NCBI GenBank assembly: GCA_963920765.1 | Contig: OY987243.1 | Span: 1,612,001 to 1,676,000, forward strand | Reading direction: 5' to 3' | Length of the DNA: 64,000 nucleotides | Source: Ulota crispa | Taxonomy: Eukaryota; Streptophyta; Bryopsida; Orthotrichales; Orthotrichaceae | Part shown: piece after piece, positions 1 through 12,329 of the stretch | Layout of the letters: the number at the start of each line of letters is the position of its first letter | How positions within the stretch are numbered: the first letter of the stretch is position 1 | Program-made: the position numbers and the translations under genes | Notes under the pieces: generated by a model | What the model was told of the DNA's origin: nothing | The model's database searches: none | What the model saw: only the letters and a program-made list of their open reading frames with translations

Positions 1-1182
1 AAAAATTCACAACTTATTCTCAGAGTATCCTAATAATACATTCAAAAGTGCAAACTCAATATTTTTTTGTTCCTAATTGGATCCTATAATTTGCTAGTTA
101 TTTATTAATAGTCATCATGTTCAAAACCCTTCGTTTGACGTTTATGGATGATCATACTTTACTATGAGCCAAAATCGAACTGCCTCCAGAAATGGAATCT
201 AGAGTGCTAGGCAGCTAGGGTCAAGAATTTTGAAAAACCAATTTGTGAGCAACTGAGCATTGCTGGGCACTCCAGCGATGCTCATCGTCGCATGTACCAA
301 GGGCCAGGCGAGCTAAGCGGGGCAGTTCCCTCATCCCCTCTAGTCTAAAATAAAAGCCTCCTTTCATGTGATGTCGGGGTCAGAATCGGTCACAGTGGGC
401 AGTAACCGGTCAGATTGGAAGTGGATCACGCCCATGTCAAAAGTAGTCTGTTTCTGCAAATGTTCAGTTTTGCCTCGCACCTGCCCGCTGCCCAAACTGC
501 CATGGCATTGGTGACTTTTCCCCGTCTGCGTTTTTGTGTACCATTTCTGCAAGCTGAGTGGGTGTGGTGGCGCCCACCACCGTCCACGCCGCTGAGGAGA
601 TCCCCGACATCAGCTCAGAATTGGGCACTCTGGATTTCTTGAACGCCAGGTGATTTGTTGCTGGGGCGCCATGTAAAAATCCCCGGCGCCCGTGCAGCTG
701 CCGGGCTGTGGCAGCAGTTGCTTTGCATTCACGAACCGAGCCAAATTCGTTTGAGTGCAGTCGCTGTCTGTCTGTCTGTCTATTTGTGCCCTGCGCTTTT
801 GCTGCTTGGGATTGCCTGTAGCACACGCTAGCAGCGCCTGTTCCAGTTTCCTCAGCGGAGTCCATTCCTCCTCGCCATTAGCGGCATCACGGTTTGTCGA
901 GTGGCACTTTCACATTGTTGCCGCGGCTTTGCACCCGGTTTTGAAATTTCGGGTTTCAATCAGGTGTTCAGAGTCGAAGCAGCCAGCCAGCCAGCCAGCC
1001 AGCACACGGCCTTGGAGTGGGATGCAGCCGACTATATTGAAAAATCTATTGCGCGGTTTGGCCAGTGGGTGTATCACTACTTCCGGGCTTTTGTTGGTGC
1101 GTTGCGAATTGCTGGATTGGAGTGTGGAGGCTACCTAATACGATAACCGGTCTGATCTTGGACGGTGCATTGGTTCACTATA
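1..1182. other. Upstream region of the ORANGE gene
   Basis: No gene is supported here. Several short open frames occur but none resembles a known protein and they overlap on both strands. The stretch becomes richer in G+C from about 470 onward, as expected for the promoter and 5' UTR of the gene that starts at 1183. Two short tandem repeats are visible: a TGTC run at about 765-781 and an AGCC run at about 980-1002. Confidence 0.5.
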
Positions 1183-3907
1183 ATGTTACAGTTGCAACTT
1201 TGCCTGGGCCAAGGTTTGCTGCTACGACGCAAAGCGACGCCCTTTGTTGGTGGCGAGCAGAATGGCGGCTATGGAATACTAGTGAGAGCAGGATTGAGAC
1301 GATGGCGTGGGAGGATGGAGTGGTGGAGGCGCGATGGGTTGCAGATGGCGGAGCGACGAGCTCCGAGTGGAAATGGGTTCGTCAATGATAGCGGCAAGGA
1401 AGATCCCAACCCAAGCTCTTTTTCTTCTTCTTCCTCCTTTTCTTCTTCTTCGCAAGATGCCTCCAATTCCAGGTGACACTGGCAACCCCTCTTCCAAATT
1501 CTTGTGTGTCACCGTCTCCTTCCCTACTTCGCCGATCCTCTTCTACGCACATAATTATATTTGTTCCTTTGTGCCATCCCAACTACGAAGAGGCGCTCAC
1601 ATGAATAACCCTGCACTCCTTTACTTTGTGGGACGTTGTTCATTAATTCTGTTGAGCTGATCCATCGATAAAATATGTTGTAAGAATGGCTAATGGACAG
1701 CTTGTGGCTAAGGGTAACTAGCTGTTGTTGTGCACCTGATTACCCTCCGACTGTTTTCCATGCTCTACCAGTTTTTAGCCGAAAATCTTGAACCGCGCCT
1801 GCGGGTGGGATGGATGGTACATGGGATTCAGGGTTGAAGATACGGATGCCTTTTGTATTATAGAAGGACGAGAAACCGTTCTTGATTTTTCCCGTATGCA
1901 GCTGCAAGAAATTCGTGACAACATTACAGGCCGTCGCAACAAGATATTTCTCCTCATGGAGGAGGTAAGAATCTTGGCCTCGGTTTGCTTTTGCATCTTC
2001 TGCATAGAGATCGGCAGAACTTAATCAGTTGCGCTACACTCCTGCCAGACAACGGTAAAGCTCGTTCGAAATTCTATGCGGCTATGCAAATCGTACGCAA
2101 TTTTGGTTCGTGCCCTGGATTCTGAAAAGCATTGACTTCTAGTTGCCAGCTCTGCTTTTAAAGGGTGCTTTCAACGATATCTGGAAACTTGAAGTTGAAA
2201 TAACTGAATTTGCATTTGTGGAATAATCATGACTGCTTTAGGTGAGGAGACTACGGATCCAGCAGCGGATAAAGAGTGTAGAGCAGGGAGTAGACGCAAA
2301 CGACCCAGGTGCTGACAACGAGGAAATGCCTACATATCCGTCATCAATTCCATTTCTGCCTCCTCTCGTAATGATCGGACGATCCAGCTCCTTTGTTTAG
2401 CTTGCAGTTGCTTGAAGTTATTTAATGCAGCCTTGTGAATTTCCCGTTGTGACGACTATTGATGAGCGCCACCTCTCGAGGATTGTGTTGAGATATACTC
2501 TCACAAGGAGTCTCATGACATGACTTTTCCATGCCAACTGGGTGCATTGCAGACGACGGCAACGTTGAAGCAGTACTATGCGACCTGTTTTGCTCTAGTG
2601 TCCGTCATCATCCTTTTCGGTGGTCTAGTCGCACCCATAGTAAGTCCAACGCCATTCTCTCGTGATCAGCGTGACTTGTAGACTGGAATTCGTCTTCATG
2701 ATTCGTACTGACATTTGCATATGTCGGCGGTGCATCTGGGATCCCTCCGAGCAGCTCGAGCTGAAGCTTGGAATGGGCGGGACGTCCTATGAAGACTTCA
2801 TTCGCCAAATGCACCTACCACTCCAGCTGAGGTATTGAGTCTGGGAAACTCCCAATTTTCTAGATTTTTCTGGTTTTGCACGATGTGAAAAAGCTTGGAA
2901 AATGAGAGAGTACTGTAGGACTAATTCTGCGTTCCCCTTAGTTAATGAGATTGGAAGTGGAATGATAGTCATGTGAGGATGCGTGGCCACTGCAGCGAAG
3001 TGGATCCGATTGTGGCGTCGTTCTCGGGGGGAGCTGTGGGAGTGATATCATCGCTGATGGTTGTGGAGATCAACAATGTAAAGCAGCAGGAACACAAGCG
3101 CTGTCGGTACTGCCATGGAACAGGTGGGCACGCGCTGTTTCTGTCAGTATTGCATGCATGGTTTCACCTCCGGGTTTTAACAGTAGTACCGGTGTGCTAG
3201 TTCAAGACAGAGATTGAAGCTCAGACCAACTTTGAATCTGAATGTTCCTGGAGCGCAGATTGGTCGCAGTCTCTTACTAATGGTCTACTAATGGACATCA
3301 CCAGGGTATTTGGCATGTGCGCGATGCTCTGGGTCTGGATCGCTCATCGTGGCCGAACCCGTCGCATCAGTTGGGTCCGATGACCGACCGTTAGCAGCGC
3401 CCACTACCCAACGCTGCCCCAACTGTTCAGGCGCTACAAAGGTACCACCGCCATAGCCATACCACTCCCTCTCAATCTAGTCTTAAATAATTCAATGAGG
3501 CTCGCCACAGTTGCAAGAGCACCGTCCCATAAAAATTCTAGTAAATTTCAGCCCTCCCTCCTCAGCAACTTTTAACACTCTGTTAGACGCTACTTGTCCT
3601 TCGATCGTGTCATACTTAGAGTCTTCCTCCAAACGGAGGCATCGCGGGTAACTTAGTACTCGCTAGCTTGGCCCTAGGATCGCCTCCAACGGAATCTGTG
3701 ATTCTTTGGGCCCCAGTTGTTGTTGTTGTTGTTGTTCGGCTTCGTCTTCTGCTGCAATGTCAAGCTGTGTAACCAGCTCTGAATTGTAACAATTTATAAT
3801 CGGATGAGTTGGACGTGATGGGATTGCAGGTAATGTGCCCGACCTGTTTGTGCACAGGAATGGCTCTGGCAAGTGAGCACGATCCTCGAATTGATCCCTT
3901 TGTTTGA
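1183..3907 (+). CDS. OR: ORANGE (OR) protein, plastid DnaJ-like zinc-finger chaperone
   Basis: Eight exons: 1183-1472, 1832-1964, 2242-2367, 2553-2639, 2755-2831, 2996-3123, 3305-3441, 3830-3907; all introns GT-AG, phases agree, 351 codons plus TGA. OR is a plastid membrane protein that stabilises phytoene synthase and promotes carotenoid storage and chromoplast formation. Seen: a basic then Ser-rich N-terminus (transit-peptide-like), the FCIIEG...DFSRMQLQEI and RRNKIFLLMEEVRRLRIQQRIK blocks, two membrane segments (about residues 190-211 and 241-263, the latter SFSGGAVGVISSLMVVEI), then Cys motifs CRYCHGTG, CARCSGSG, CPNCSGATK and CPTCLCTG and the ending SEHDPRIDPF. ATG 1183 is the first ATG in frame after a stop at 1153-1155. 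The protein is about 45 residues longer than Arabidopsis OR, all of it in the first exon. The third Cys motif has Thr where Gly is usual. Confidence 0.93.
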
Positions 3908-4903
3908 TTCTATCACCAGCACATCCTTGCTGGCATGGCCGTATCCCAATTAGTAGCGCTAGCTGCGGCAGCGAATTTTGCTGCAGCCCACCATCGAGTT
4001 CCATCAAGCTTTGCATTGTACAGTACGTAGAGGTAAGTAGTAACCATGCTGATTTGCACCCCCACTATATATCGATGTACTCTAAAGCAACACTGGGATG
4101 TTTAGAGTTTTTTGCAAATGGGACTAGGGTGATATGATGACGGTTCCTAGGATAATTGCCAATCCATTTTCAATTAAGACAGGCTGAGCAGAGATTAGAA
4201 GAGGCTAGGATCCTATTGATGATCGTCTGTCAGGTGCTTCAGTTGAGATGATGATTGATTCGAGTGTGAGCACCTTAGCCTGTCGAAATTCTCATACATG
4301 TATTCCTGCTACTAGCTCCAGCAATCAGTCCTGTACCACCTCTCCCGACCCTCTGAATTTGCAGTCATGAATTACGGCTCCTAGTCGAGGAGCCTCCTAC
4401 TCTTGAAGGAGGTTCCTTTTCAACTTCCTGTTCTACCTGGTGTAAAGTAAAGGTGCTGCGAACTGATACATATGACTTCCTATGATCTTCCTGACACTTG
4501 CACAAACTTCATGTTAATTGAGTTATTTTCAACTTCATAAAAACTACATCTTCAACAAGTTGCAATCTTAAGAAACCTCTCTAGTGCCAAACTCTTTTTC
4601 TTTCTTCTAAGAACAACTGCTTCCACCAACATTAGGACAAAATATTCGCATCTAATGCAGTACTGAATTTCACAGTCTGGTGAGTGGTGACTATGGTCAT
4701 ATGAAATTGACCCACAAACTCTTCATGGTTGAGGAGCCGCTTGTTGCTTAGCAATACTACCTCGTCAGGATTTTTGCTTTGTCTTTTCATTGGACCAGTG
4801 CACCCTAGAATGCACAAGGCATGCAAGGAAGGAACTTACTAACAAAAGAATCATTAGTGTCTGCATGTTCACGTATTATCAAATCAGCTAATATTAGTTA
4901 TTA
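3908..4903. other. 3' flank of ORANGE and intergenic DNA
   Basis: This holds the presumed 3' UTR of OR and then unremarkable AT-rich DNA. No coding exon, RNA gene or repeat was recognised. The last 9 bases (4895-4903, TAGTTATTA) are the left copy of the target duplication of the element that follows. Confidence 0.45.
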
Positions 4904-5572
4904 GGGAATTGATATGTGTACCACAACCTTTGAACTACTGTAGCACACCCCGGGGTAAATTTTAGATTTCTAACATCAAAAAGCTGAACTTGAGAATTTG
5001 GAATTTAGATTTGGACTTAGAGACCATGATTTAACCCCTAGACATCCCATCGACCAACGCAGCTAAAGTGTGAGCGTTTAGCGGTGAGCAGTTAGCTTTG
5101 AGCAGTGAGTGTTTACATTTTTCTAAAAAACGTTCATTTTTGAATAATAAAAAATGAAGTTAACCCATAAAATAGTATTAGAACAACTCTTAAAAATGAA
5201 AAGATCATCAAATAACTTGGAGGAAGAGAGCTCTTTTAAATTCATGCATTGTCCAAATAAGGGTAGTAAAAGCAAAAGTGGTAGAAATTCTAGTTTATGC
5301 ACATGAAAGGAAATTTGAAACGAATGAAGAATGAATATCATTCATCCATGATAAAAAACATTCATCCAATCATTGATCCATCATCCATCCAATTATCATC
5401 TAATGAATGAGATTATGATGTGGGTTTGGAATATTTAAAGAATAGATGAGCATAAATAGGACATTAAAAAAACCTCACATTTTAAAGAAGCTTCAAGCTA
5501 TGATATACTAACATTTACAAGTTCACTTGCACACTACAAACCCCCTCTTTGGACCAAATAGGGGGGGCTTAG

Positions 5573-5974
5573 GACCCTCCTTGGAACCAAGGAGGTCATC
5601 TTGGGCCCATTGTGGGTTTTGCAAAGTGCTCCTTAGAATTTGAGAAGCCCTCCCACAAATTATTATTATTATTATTATTATTTTCACATTTGTTTTTTTC
5701 TCAATTTTCTTTTTTTTTGGTTTTGCAAGGGGCCCCTTTTTGCTCCTCAGAATCCAAGGTGCCCTCCTACAATTTTTTTTTTTTTTTCATTTTTTTTTTT
5801 TTTTAAAGTTTTTACAAGTTACATGTTCTTGTCTTAAGGCCCTCCTCGGAACCAAGGAGGTCATCTTGGGTACATTGTGGGTTTTGCAAAGTGCTCCTCA
5901 AAATCCGAGGAGCCTTCCTACAATTTTTTTTTTTTTTCAAAACCCTCTTTGGAATCCGAGGTGCCCTCCTACAA

Positions 5975-6066
<92 letters not shown>

Positions 6067-6078
6067 TAATAATAAAAA

Positions 6079-6109
<31 letters not shown>

Positions 6110-6317
6110 AACTTCAAAACCCTCCTTGGAATCCGAGGTGCCCTCCTACAATTTATTTATTTTTTTTCAAAACCCTCCTCGAAATTCGAGGTGCCCTCCT
6201 ACAAGAAGAAGAAAAAAAAAAAAAAAAAAAAACTCCTCAGAATTTGAGGTGCCCTCCTACAAGAAAAAAAAACAAAAAATATTCAAAACCCTCCTTGGAA
6301 TTTGAGGTGCACTTCTA

Positions 6318-6350
<33 letters not shown>

Positions 6351-6440
6351 CAAAATTTTTTTCTAATTTTTTTTTTTTTGCAAGTTACCTCTTTTTGTCT
6401 TAGGACCTTCCTTGAAACCTAGGAGGCACTAATGTACTCT
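5573..6440. repeat. Composite minisatellite with AAT, poly-A and poly-T tracts
   Basis: A degenerate unit containing CCCTCCTNGGAATCCGAGG and GTGCCCTCCTACAA recurs about eight times. Units are separated by homopolymer or trinucleotide tracts of changing length. The largest is an (AAT)n run at about 5974-6110, and there is a long A run at about 6321-6348. The long open frames across it encode only poly-Asn, poly-Ile or poly-Leu and are artefacts of the repeat. Confidence 0.85.
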
Positions 6441-6724
6441 TAGTGTGTCTTGTAAAAGAGACACAAAATTTGTTAAAATTCCAATATAAGAAATTTCAAC
6501 AAAATTTAAGGTTTGAAATTTAAAACTTAGTTATTTTTTGCTAAAAATCAATTAAAATGACATGTAATAGAGAAAATTTCCAAAATTACCATTTTGCTAC
6601 TAAGTTGATTTGAGAATAATGTTGAGTTAAGCAATTCAATCTAATGAACACAAATTTGCCTTAAATGATTTGTTGTGTATATGTTACTTTATTTGGAAAG
6701 TGAAAGGTAGACCTTGCACATGTG

Positions 6725-7290
6725 AAAATATGTAAATCTTATTTGAAAATACTTGATAGTTATTTGCAATATTACAAGTTGCAATGTGAGCTTGAGCTAC
6801 TCTGTTTGGGACTTGGGATGGTAGAGCATTTACAATTGAAGAAATGTAAATTTTATTTTAAAGCATTTGACAATGTTCTTCAAGATACCACAAATTAAGA
6901 TGTGGGTTTTAGCTACTCTATTTGGAACTTGGGAAGATAAAACATGCACAATTAAAGAAATGTAAATCTTATTTTAAAGCATTTGACAATGCCCTTTGCA
7001 CTATTACAAGTTGCAATGTGAGCTTGAGTTGTCTTATTTGGAACTTGGAAAGGTAGAACATGCACTATAGAAGAAATGTAAACTCTATTTTAAAGCATTT
7101 GACAATACCCTTTGTAATACTACAAATTGCAATGTGGGCTTCAGTTATTTAATTTAGAAGCTGGGAATGTAAAAAATGCACATTTAAAAATATTCAAATT
7201 CAATATTAAAGCATTTGATGCAATCTTTTGAAATATTATAAATTGCAATGTGAACTGTGCTGCCCTATTTAGAACATGAGGAGGTGGAAC
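6725..7290. repeat. Tandem repeat, about 116-bp period, five copies
   Basis: Recognisable landmarks in each copy are AAATGTAAATCTTATTTTAAAG, CATTTGACAATGCCCTTTG, ACAAGTTGCAATGTGAGCTTGAG and TTTGGAACTTGGGA. Copies start near 6729, 6843, 6958, 7074 and 7187 and diverge progressively to the right. No coding potential. Confidence 0.8.
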
Positions 7291-7909
7291 ATTCTTGTAT
7301 TTGATCTTCTTTCTTTGAAAAAGTGAAAATCTATGAAATTTTGTATCCTCTAGTTTTCAAGTACTTTGCCGTGATTATTTATTATAATGTATCATTATAA
7401 ACGTATTAGCATCATATTTGTTGTCCTCCTTTCATCTACATTCATCCATTTCATTTTTCATTCATCCATATAATTTTCATTCATTCAATATGATTCTTCA
7501 TTTGTTCTTTTCAATGGATGATTTTTGTACAACATCAAAAAAATAATTTATGTAATGACCATTTTTGCATATTTACAATTGTATGAAGTTCATTAAATTA
7601 TCATTTTCAACTTCCAAATTCTCAAGAATTTTTGCTCACCGCTCAACACTCAATGCTCACACTTTAGCACCCCTGCCCATTGACGGGATCCAGTCACTCC
7701 AAATTGAAAAAATCACGTCTCTTTAGTTGAGATGGGCTTGTACCACGATGTACATTGTACCCGAGCTTGACTGAGTAGGGACCATAATTAAGCTGAGAAG
7801 GGATGTAGAGGTTAGGAAGGGGGTGGTACATCAAAACTTGCTGCACAATGTACCACATTCACTAGCTGGTTGGCATTTCCTCGTTTCAACTCCGGGCGCT
7901 CAGGGATTA

Positions 7910-8249
7910 AGGGGCGGTTCAGACTATGTCCCACGTCCTAAGTCCCCTTGAAATTTGATGAAATCTGAGAATTTGATTGGCGGAGAGGCAAAAGATGGGA
8001 CTTCACGTTTCAATCTACGCCTCAAGTCCCACATCCCACTTGCTTACATGGCACCTACATGGCAGCACTTTTCCAAGTTTTGGCGCCAATAAAAGTGGGA
8101 CTTCACTCCAAGATTGAGCAAGCATTTTGGTAGACCCATCTTTTAGTTCATGTCCCATCTTTTCCCATCTTTTTTGGCCCACAAAGATGGGATTATGCAC
8201 TCCCATGGGACTTTGCCACGTGGGACGTGGGACATAGTCTGAACCGCCC
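7910..8249. mobile_element. Tourist-like (PIF/Harbinger) MITE
   Basis: About 340 bp with roughly 30-bp terminal inverted repeats GGGGCGGTTCAGACTATGTC at the left and the complement at the right. It is flanked by TTA at 7907-7909 and 8250-8252. The 3-bp TWA-type target and GGG-rich ends fit PIF/Harbinger MITEs. It is nested in the MULE and is non-coding. Confidence 0.75.
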
Positions 8250-8629
8250 TTAGTCAAGAACCATAAAAGAAAATCGCAATTCAACAACATCCAATGAAAA
8301 AGCTTATTTTTTCTTACAAACTAAAGTAAAAGTAACACTTTTCTCTCTAGCTAAACTTTTTCATTGGGTGTTATTGAATTGCAATTTTTTTTATGGTTTT
8401 AGACTAAATCATGGTCTCTAAGTCCAAATTTGAAATTTGAATTCTTAAATTCAATTTTTGATGGTAGAAATCTAAAATTAACCCTAGGGGTGTGGTACAG
8501 TAGTTCAAAGGGTATCGTATACATATCAATTCCCTAGTTATTATCATCCAAAATTGGCTCACCTAATGTTTCTTTTGAGAGGGCTTTGACAAATTTGTTG
8601 AATTTGTCAATTAAAATGTTTACAATTAA

Positions 8630-9564
8630 CCCCTAAAGGACCAATGTCCCTTTGAGGGACAAGTTAGACTTCAGGCATGTACCTATCGCTAAACTACTTT
8701 GTGTGATTTTTTGAAACTTTTCTGGAAGGTGGGGAATTCAAAGATCTATGTGGGCATCTAACTTTTTCTTCATTCTGACATTTGGTGAAGAAGTTATGCA
8801 TGAATTTATGAAAATTTGGGGAGGATTGCCTGCCCGGGCAGCCCAAAAACTTCTTTGAAAATTACTTTTTTTTAATAGAAAAAATTGAAATTGGTTCTTT
8901 AGCTTTTTTTTTATTGGTGAGAAGCTTTGAATCATTCAATTTCAATCAACAAGATGAAAGTTATGAGAAGATTATGTTTGCCAGAAGTTTTGAATTCTCT
9001 ACTCTAAAAAAAACTTTGAAGTCCTTTATTTTACTCAATTTTCATCATTTTGGAAACAAAATTAAACCAAAGGAAGTAGATTGTTTATCACAACATTATG
9101 ACCGTTAGGATTTGCATTTTTCATTTCAGTAATTAAATTCTTAACAATTTAGTGATTTGACTCATTCTCTACTTTTTGCTTACTAATTTTTCCCATGTGT
9201 TGTATAGTTTCCATTGATTTGAAAATTCTCCATCATGTACCTAACTTGATCTCCTACATGGAAAAAAGAAAGTGCAACTTTGGGTAGAGCAACTTTTTTG
9301 TTACAAGAGTGGTCAAAGGCTTCTAAATTTTTTGGGCAGCATGGAAAAGAACTTTTTTTTTCACTTTAAATGTAAATATCTCACTCCTCTCCATCTAGAA
9401 TGAGCTGATTTTTTCCCCATAAGTACCTTGATCTTCTAGTCTGGAGCAAGATCCTATGGTTGGATTTCCTAAAAACAAAACATAAAATCCTTTTTTACTA
9501 AACCTCCTAGAAGTGGCAGTTTTCAGTGATTTTTACTAAAAAAAAAGGTGTGGTCCTTTAGGGG
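8630..9564 (-). mobile_element. TTAA-flanked non-autonomous element, copy A
   Basis: 935 bp, ends CCCCTAAAGGACCAA and TCCTTTAGGGG, with TTAA immediately outside both ends (8626-8629 and 9565-9568). No transposase. The right arm carries, in reverse, the block that in copies B and C lies to the left, so this copy is in the opposite orientation. TTAA targets with ends starting CC are the rule in piggyBac elements; the family assignment is inference. Confidence 0.7.
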
Positions 9565-9577
9565 TTAACCCGGTTAA

Positions 9578-10496
9578 AGGCCCAAGTCCTTTTCTTTGTG
9601 ATAATCATTGAAAAGTGCCACTTCTAAGGCAATGAATAGAAAAGTAGAGTTTTTATTTTTTATTTTTTATAAATCCAACCGTAGGATCTTGTCCTAGACT
9701 ATGGGAGGTACTTCTTGGAATGAATCAACTCATTCTAGATGTAGAGGAGTGAGATATTGACACATGAAGTGCAAATAAAAGTTTTTTTCCTTATTGCCCA
9801 AAAATTTTAGAAGCTTTTGACGTCTCCTATATTAATAAAAATGCTCTAGGCAAATTTGAGGTTTATTTTTTCTATGTAGAAGACCAAGTTAGGTAAGTGT
9901 GGGAGAATTTTCAAATGAATTGAAGGTGTGACTTTGTAAAATCTTGCAATGCCATAAGGCCATGGAATTTGCATACACACTAGGCAAAATTGAAGGATTT
10001 ATGTAAAATTCAGAAATTTGAATTACTATGATCCAACTAGTGAAAACCAAAGAATCTTAGTTTAATACAACTTGGAAAAAAAAAGTCAAAAAAAATTTAA
10101 AGCACAAAATTCTACAAGGGGCAAAAGGAATGGAGGTTTGGAGTCCCGTACCTACCTGCATACTTAAACTTCTCTCTCATCAATCAAAATCAAATGATTC
10201 AAAGCTTCCCACATATATGTAAATCTAAAGAACCAATTTCAGATTTTACTTAAAAAAAAAACAATTTTTTTTAGTTTTTTTTGGTTGCCTAGACTACTTG
10301 CCCTCCCCCATTTTTCAAAAATTCATGCATAACTTCTTCAATAAATGTTAGAATGAAGAAAAATCTAAATGTGCACGTACATTTTTGAATTCCCCACCAT
10401 CCTCAAAAGTTTCAAATTTTTTATGAAAATTAGTTTAATCATAGGTACATGTCCGAGGTCCGTGTGTCCCTTGAGGGGACAATTGGCCTTTAGGGG
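9578..10496 (+). mobile_element. TTAA-flanked non-autonomous element, copy B
   Basis: 919 bp, flanked by TTAA at 9574-9577 and 10497-10500. It shares its left arm (GTGCCACTTCTAAGG, CAACCGTAGGATCTTG, CATTCTAGATG) with copy C and, inverted, with copy A. Its left tip is degraded (AGGCCCAAGTCC). Only five bases (CCCGG) separate the TTAA of copy A from the TTAA of copy B. Non-coding. Confidence 0.68.
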
Positions 10497-10500
10497 TTAA

Positions 10501-12087
10501 GATAGCCATTGTCAAAACAAAGGAATATCTTTTGGCCAAAACTGGCTCAAAGGTGTGCTTTTTACCTCATTGTAATCCCTCCACTTGATGTCCTACACAT
10601 AGAAGTAGGTCAAGTCTTTTAAATAATTGTGTTCGACACAAAATTGTTGAAAATTTTGTTGACAATAATTTAAACTAAAAAGAACGTCCCAAAAAATATT
10701 AAAATATTATTGAGAAAGAGTGTCATGAGAAGTGTTAAAAAGTATATGTTAGAGAATGTTGAAAGAACTCAAGGATTATCAAAAGAATGTCTAGCTGGGT
10801 ACTTGAAAATCATTATCAAGTTTTCTAAAATTTATTAGAGCTTTGTGGGTGAGTGAATGTTACCAAATACAAGTTGAGTTGTTAACTTCACAATTCATAA
10901 ACGATTCTATAACGTTTAAGGAACACAATATAAATCAAATCAGATTTGACTTCCTCTTTTCTTCCAATAAGAATATATCAAAACAATTAAAGAGGTTGAG
11001 CAGCCTCTACAAATGGACCTCTAGCAAAATTATGCTCTTGATCACTTCATCTCAAATCAGTAAAAAAAATGAGCAAGAGTGGAACTAGTGTCATTTTCAT
11101 GCACTTTGAAAAGCTAGAGTTTTTCTTACCAATCACAAAGTAGGGGTTAGATCATGTTGAAGATTTGTTTGTTCACATGCCCACCGCAGGTAGTAGACAA
11201 TTGTTCAAATAGTTGAGGCAATTCAATTAATTGCCACTCTAAAAAGTTTGGGCAACAAGCTCAAAATATATTTGAAATGTTTATTCTTTGGTATTGAATG
11301 CAAGAATTTTGTCAATACTTTTAAACATTTTATAATAAATGCTTTGATATCTTTTATTGTGCTTTTTAAAACTATCTTTAACAGCATTTGTTGTAATGAC
11401 CTTTCTGAACAATTTTTTCAACTTTACAAATACCAAAAATACCAAAAATATTTTTGATTACATTGTTTTGACATTTGAAATGTTAATAAACTCTTAAAAA
11501 ATATGCCAAGAACATTGTTGTTTTTAATAAAATATCTTCATACGGGCAGACAAGGCACTATCACTAAATTGTAATGCAAAATTTGTTTGTCAAGATAAAC
11601 CACAATATTATAATTCTCCTCGCCAAACTCTACTAACATCAAATATTTGAATTTTGAATATTATCGTGTGTGCAATTTTTTTTCTGGGTAAAACATAAGT
11701 TTTGAATGGTTTTACATCACTTTTGGGAATTGCTTATCAAGTAAACAGCCATTAAGTATGTTAGTTATGAGAAGACCATTATTCTATATTTTGACTTAAG
11801 GTGTTGAATAGATGTAAGCTAATAAAATAACTTCAGATGATTACAAAAACATCATTGATTTACTTTAGAAAAGAATAAAAGTTGATTAGCAAAATTTGTT
11901 GTATAAGTTCTATATTTAGGTCTGAGCAAATAAGACTGATAATAAGCATGATAGTTTGTAAATTATTAAGGTTTGAAATTTAAAAATCATGAAAAAATAG
12001 ATCTGTAATTTAATTATAATGTGACAAGTTTAGGTACCTGTTGTACCAACAGTAGCCCTTTGCAAAAGGGACTTAGTATAAATTATT
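10501..12087. other. AT-rich intergenic DNA
   Basis: No gene, RNA or clear element recognised. Short open frames here have no protein-like composition. The end of this stretch (about 12050-12087) is one unit of a tandem repeat that continues at 12330. Confidence 0.4.
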
Positions 12088-12091
12088 TTAA

Positions 12092-12325
12092 CCCCTAAAG
12101 GACAAGGCAGCCCTTTGTGACCAGTACAATACGGTGTATTTTTTTTCTATTTGGAGTGCATCCACACCTTTATTACATTTGAGATCAACAAAGAAGTTAA
12201 AACATAGATCAATGCTATTCTAGTGAAGTAGTCAAGATCCCAAATTAAAACTTTTTGCTGGTAGCAAATGCCAGTTATACAATAGCGTACACAATATGTA
12301 TAATAGTAGCCTTGTCCTTTTAGGG
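12092..12325. mobile_element. Short TTAA-flanked MITE, copy D
   Basis: 234 bp, ends CCCCTAAAGGACAAGGC and CTTGTCCTTTTAGGG, with TTAA on both sides (12088-12091 and 12326-12329). Terminal sequence matches copies A-C, but the interior is different and short. It interrupts a tandem repeat unit; the intact sister unit at about 12425-12475 preserves the uninterrupted TTAA site. Confidence 0.75.
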
Positions 12326-12329
12326 TTAA

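Larger units (their letters stand above)
5062..7668. mobile_element. Nested inverted-repeat element inside the MULE
   Basis: Inverted repeats starting GCTAAAGTGTGAGC are seen at 5062 and, complemented, ending at 7668. They are followed inward by matching GCGGTGAGC and CATTCATCCAT-rich stretches (about 5330-5420 versus 7430-7510). No clear target duplication was found, so the exact ends and superfamily are open. The interior is non-coding. Confidence 0.55.
4904..8534. mobile_element. MULE-type (Mutator-like) non-autonomous element, 3.6 kb
   Basis: The ends are inverted repeats of about 130 bp beginning GGGAATTGATATGTG. The element is flanked by a perfect 9-bp direct repeat TAGTTATTA at 4895-4903 and 8535-8543, the hallmark of Mutator-like elements. 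No transposase is visible. The right subterminal part (about 8270-8400) is itself palindromic. The interior carries a nested inverted-repeat element (about 5062-7668), a composite minisatellite, a 116-bp tandem repeat and a Tourist-like MITE. A short fold-back relative lies at 41605-42015. Confidence 0.85.

Noticed and set aside
464..865. 133-codon minus-strand open frame upstream of ORANGE
   Set aside because: No recognisable domain, overlaps plus-strand frames and lies in the promoter region.
3663..4016. 117-codon minus-strand frame
   Set aside because: Antisense to the last ORANGE exon; its Gln run is a TTG microsatellite.
5812..6305. Long open frames encoding poly-Leu, poly-Ile or poly-Asn
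   Set aside because: They are translations of the AAT/poly-A/poly-T tract on both strands and have no other protein feature.
8015..8290. 91-codon minus-strand open frame
   Set aside because: It lies across the Tourist-like MITE and its inverted repeat.
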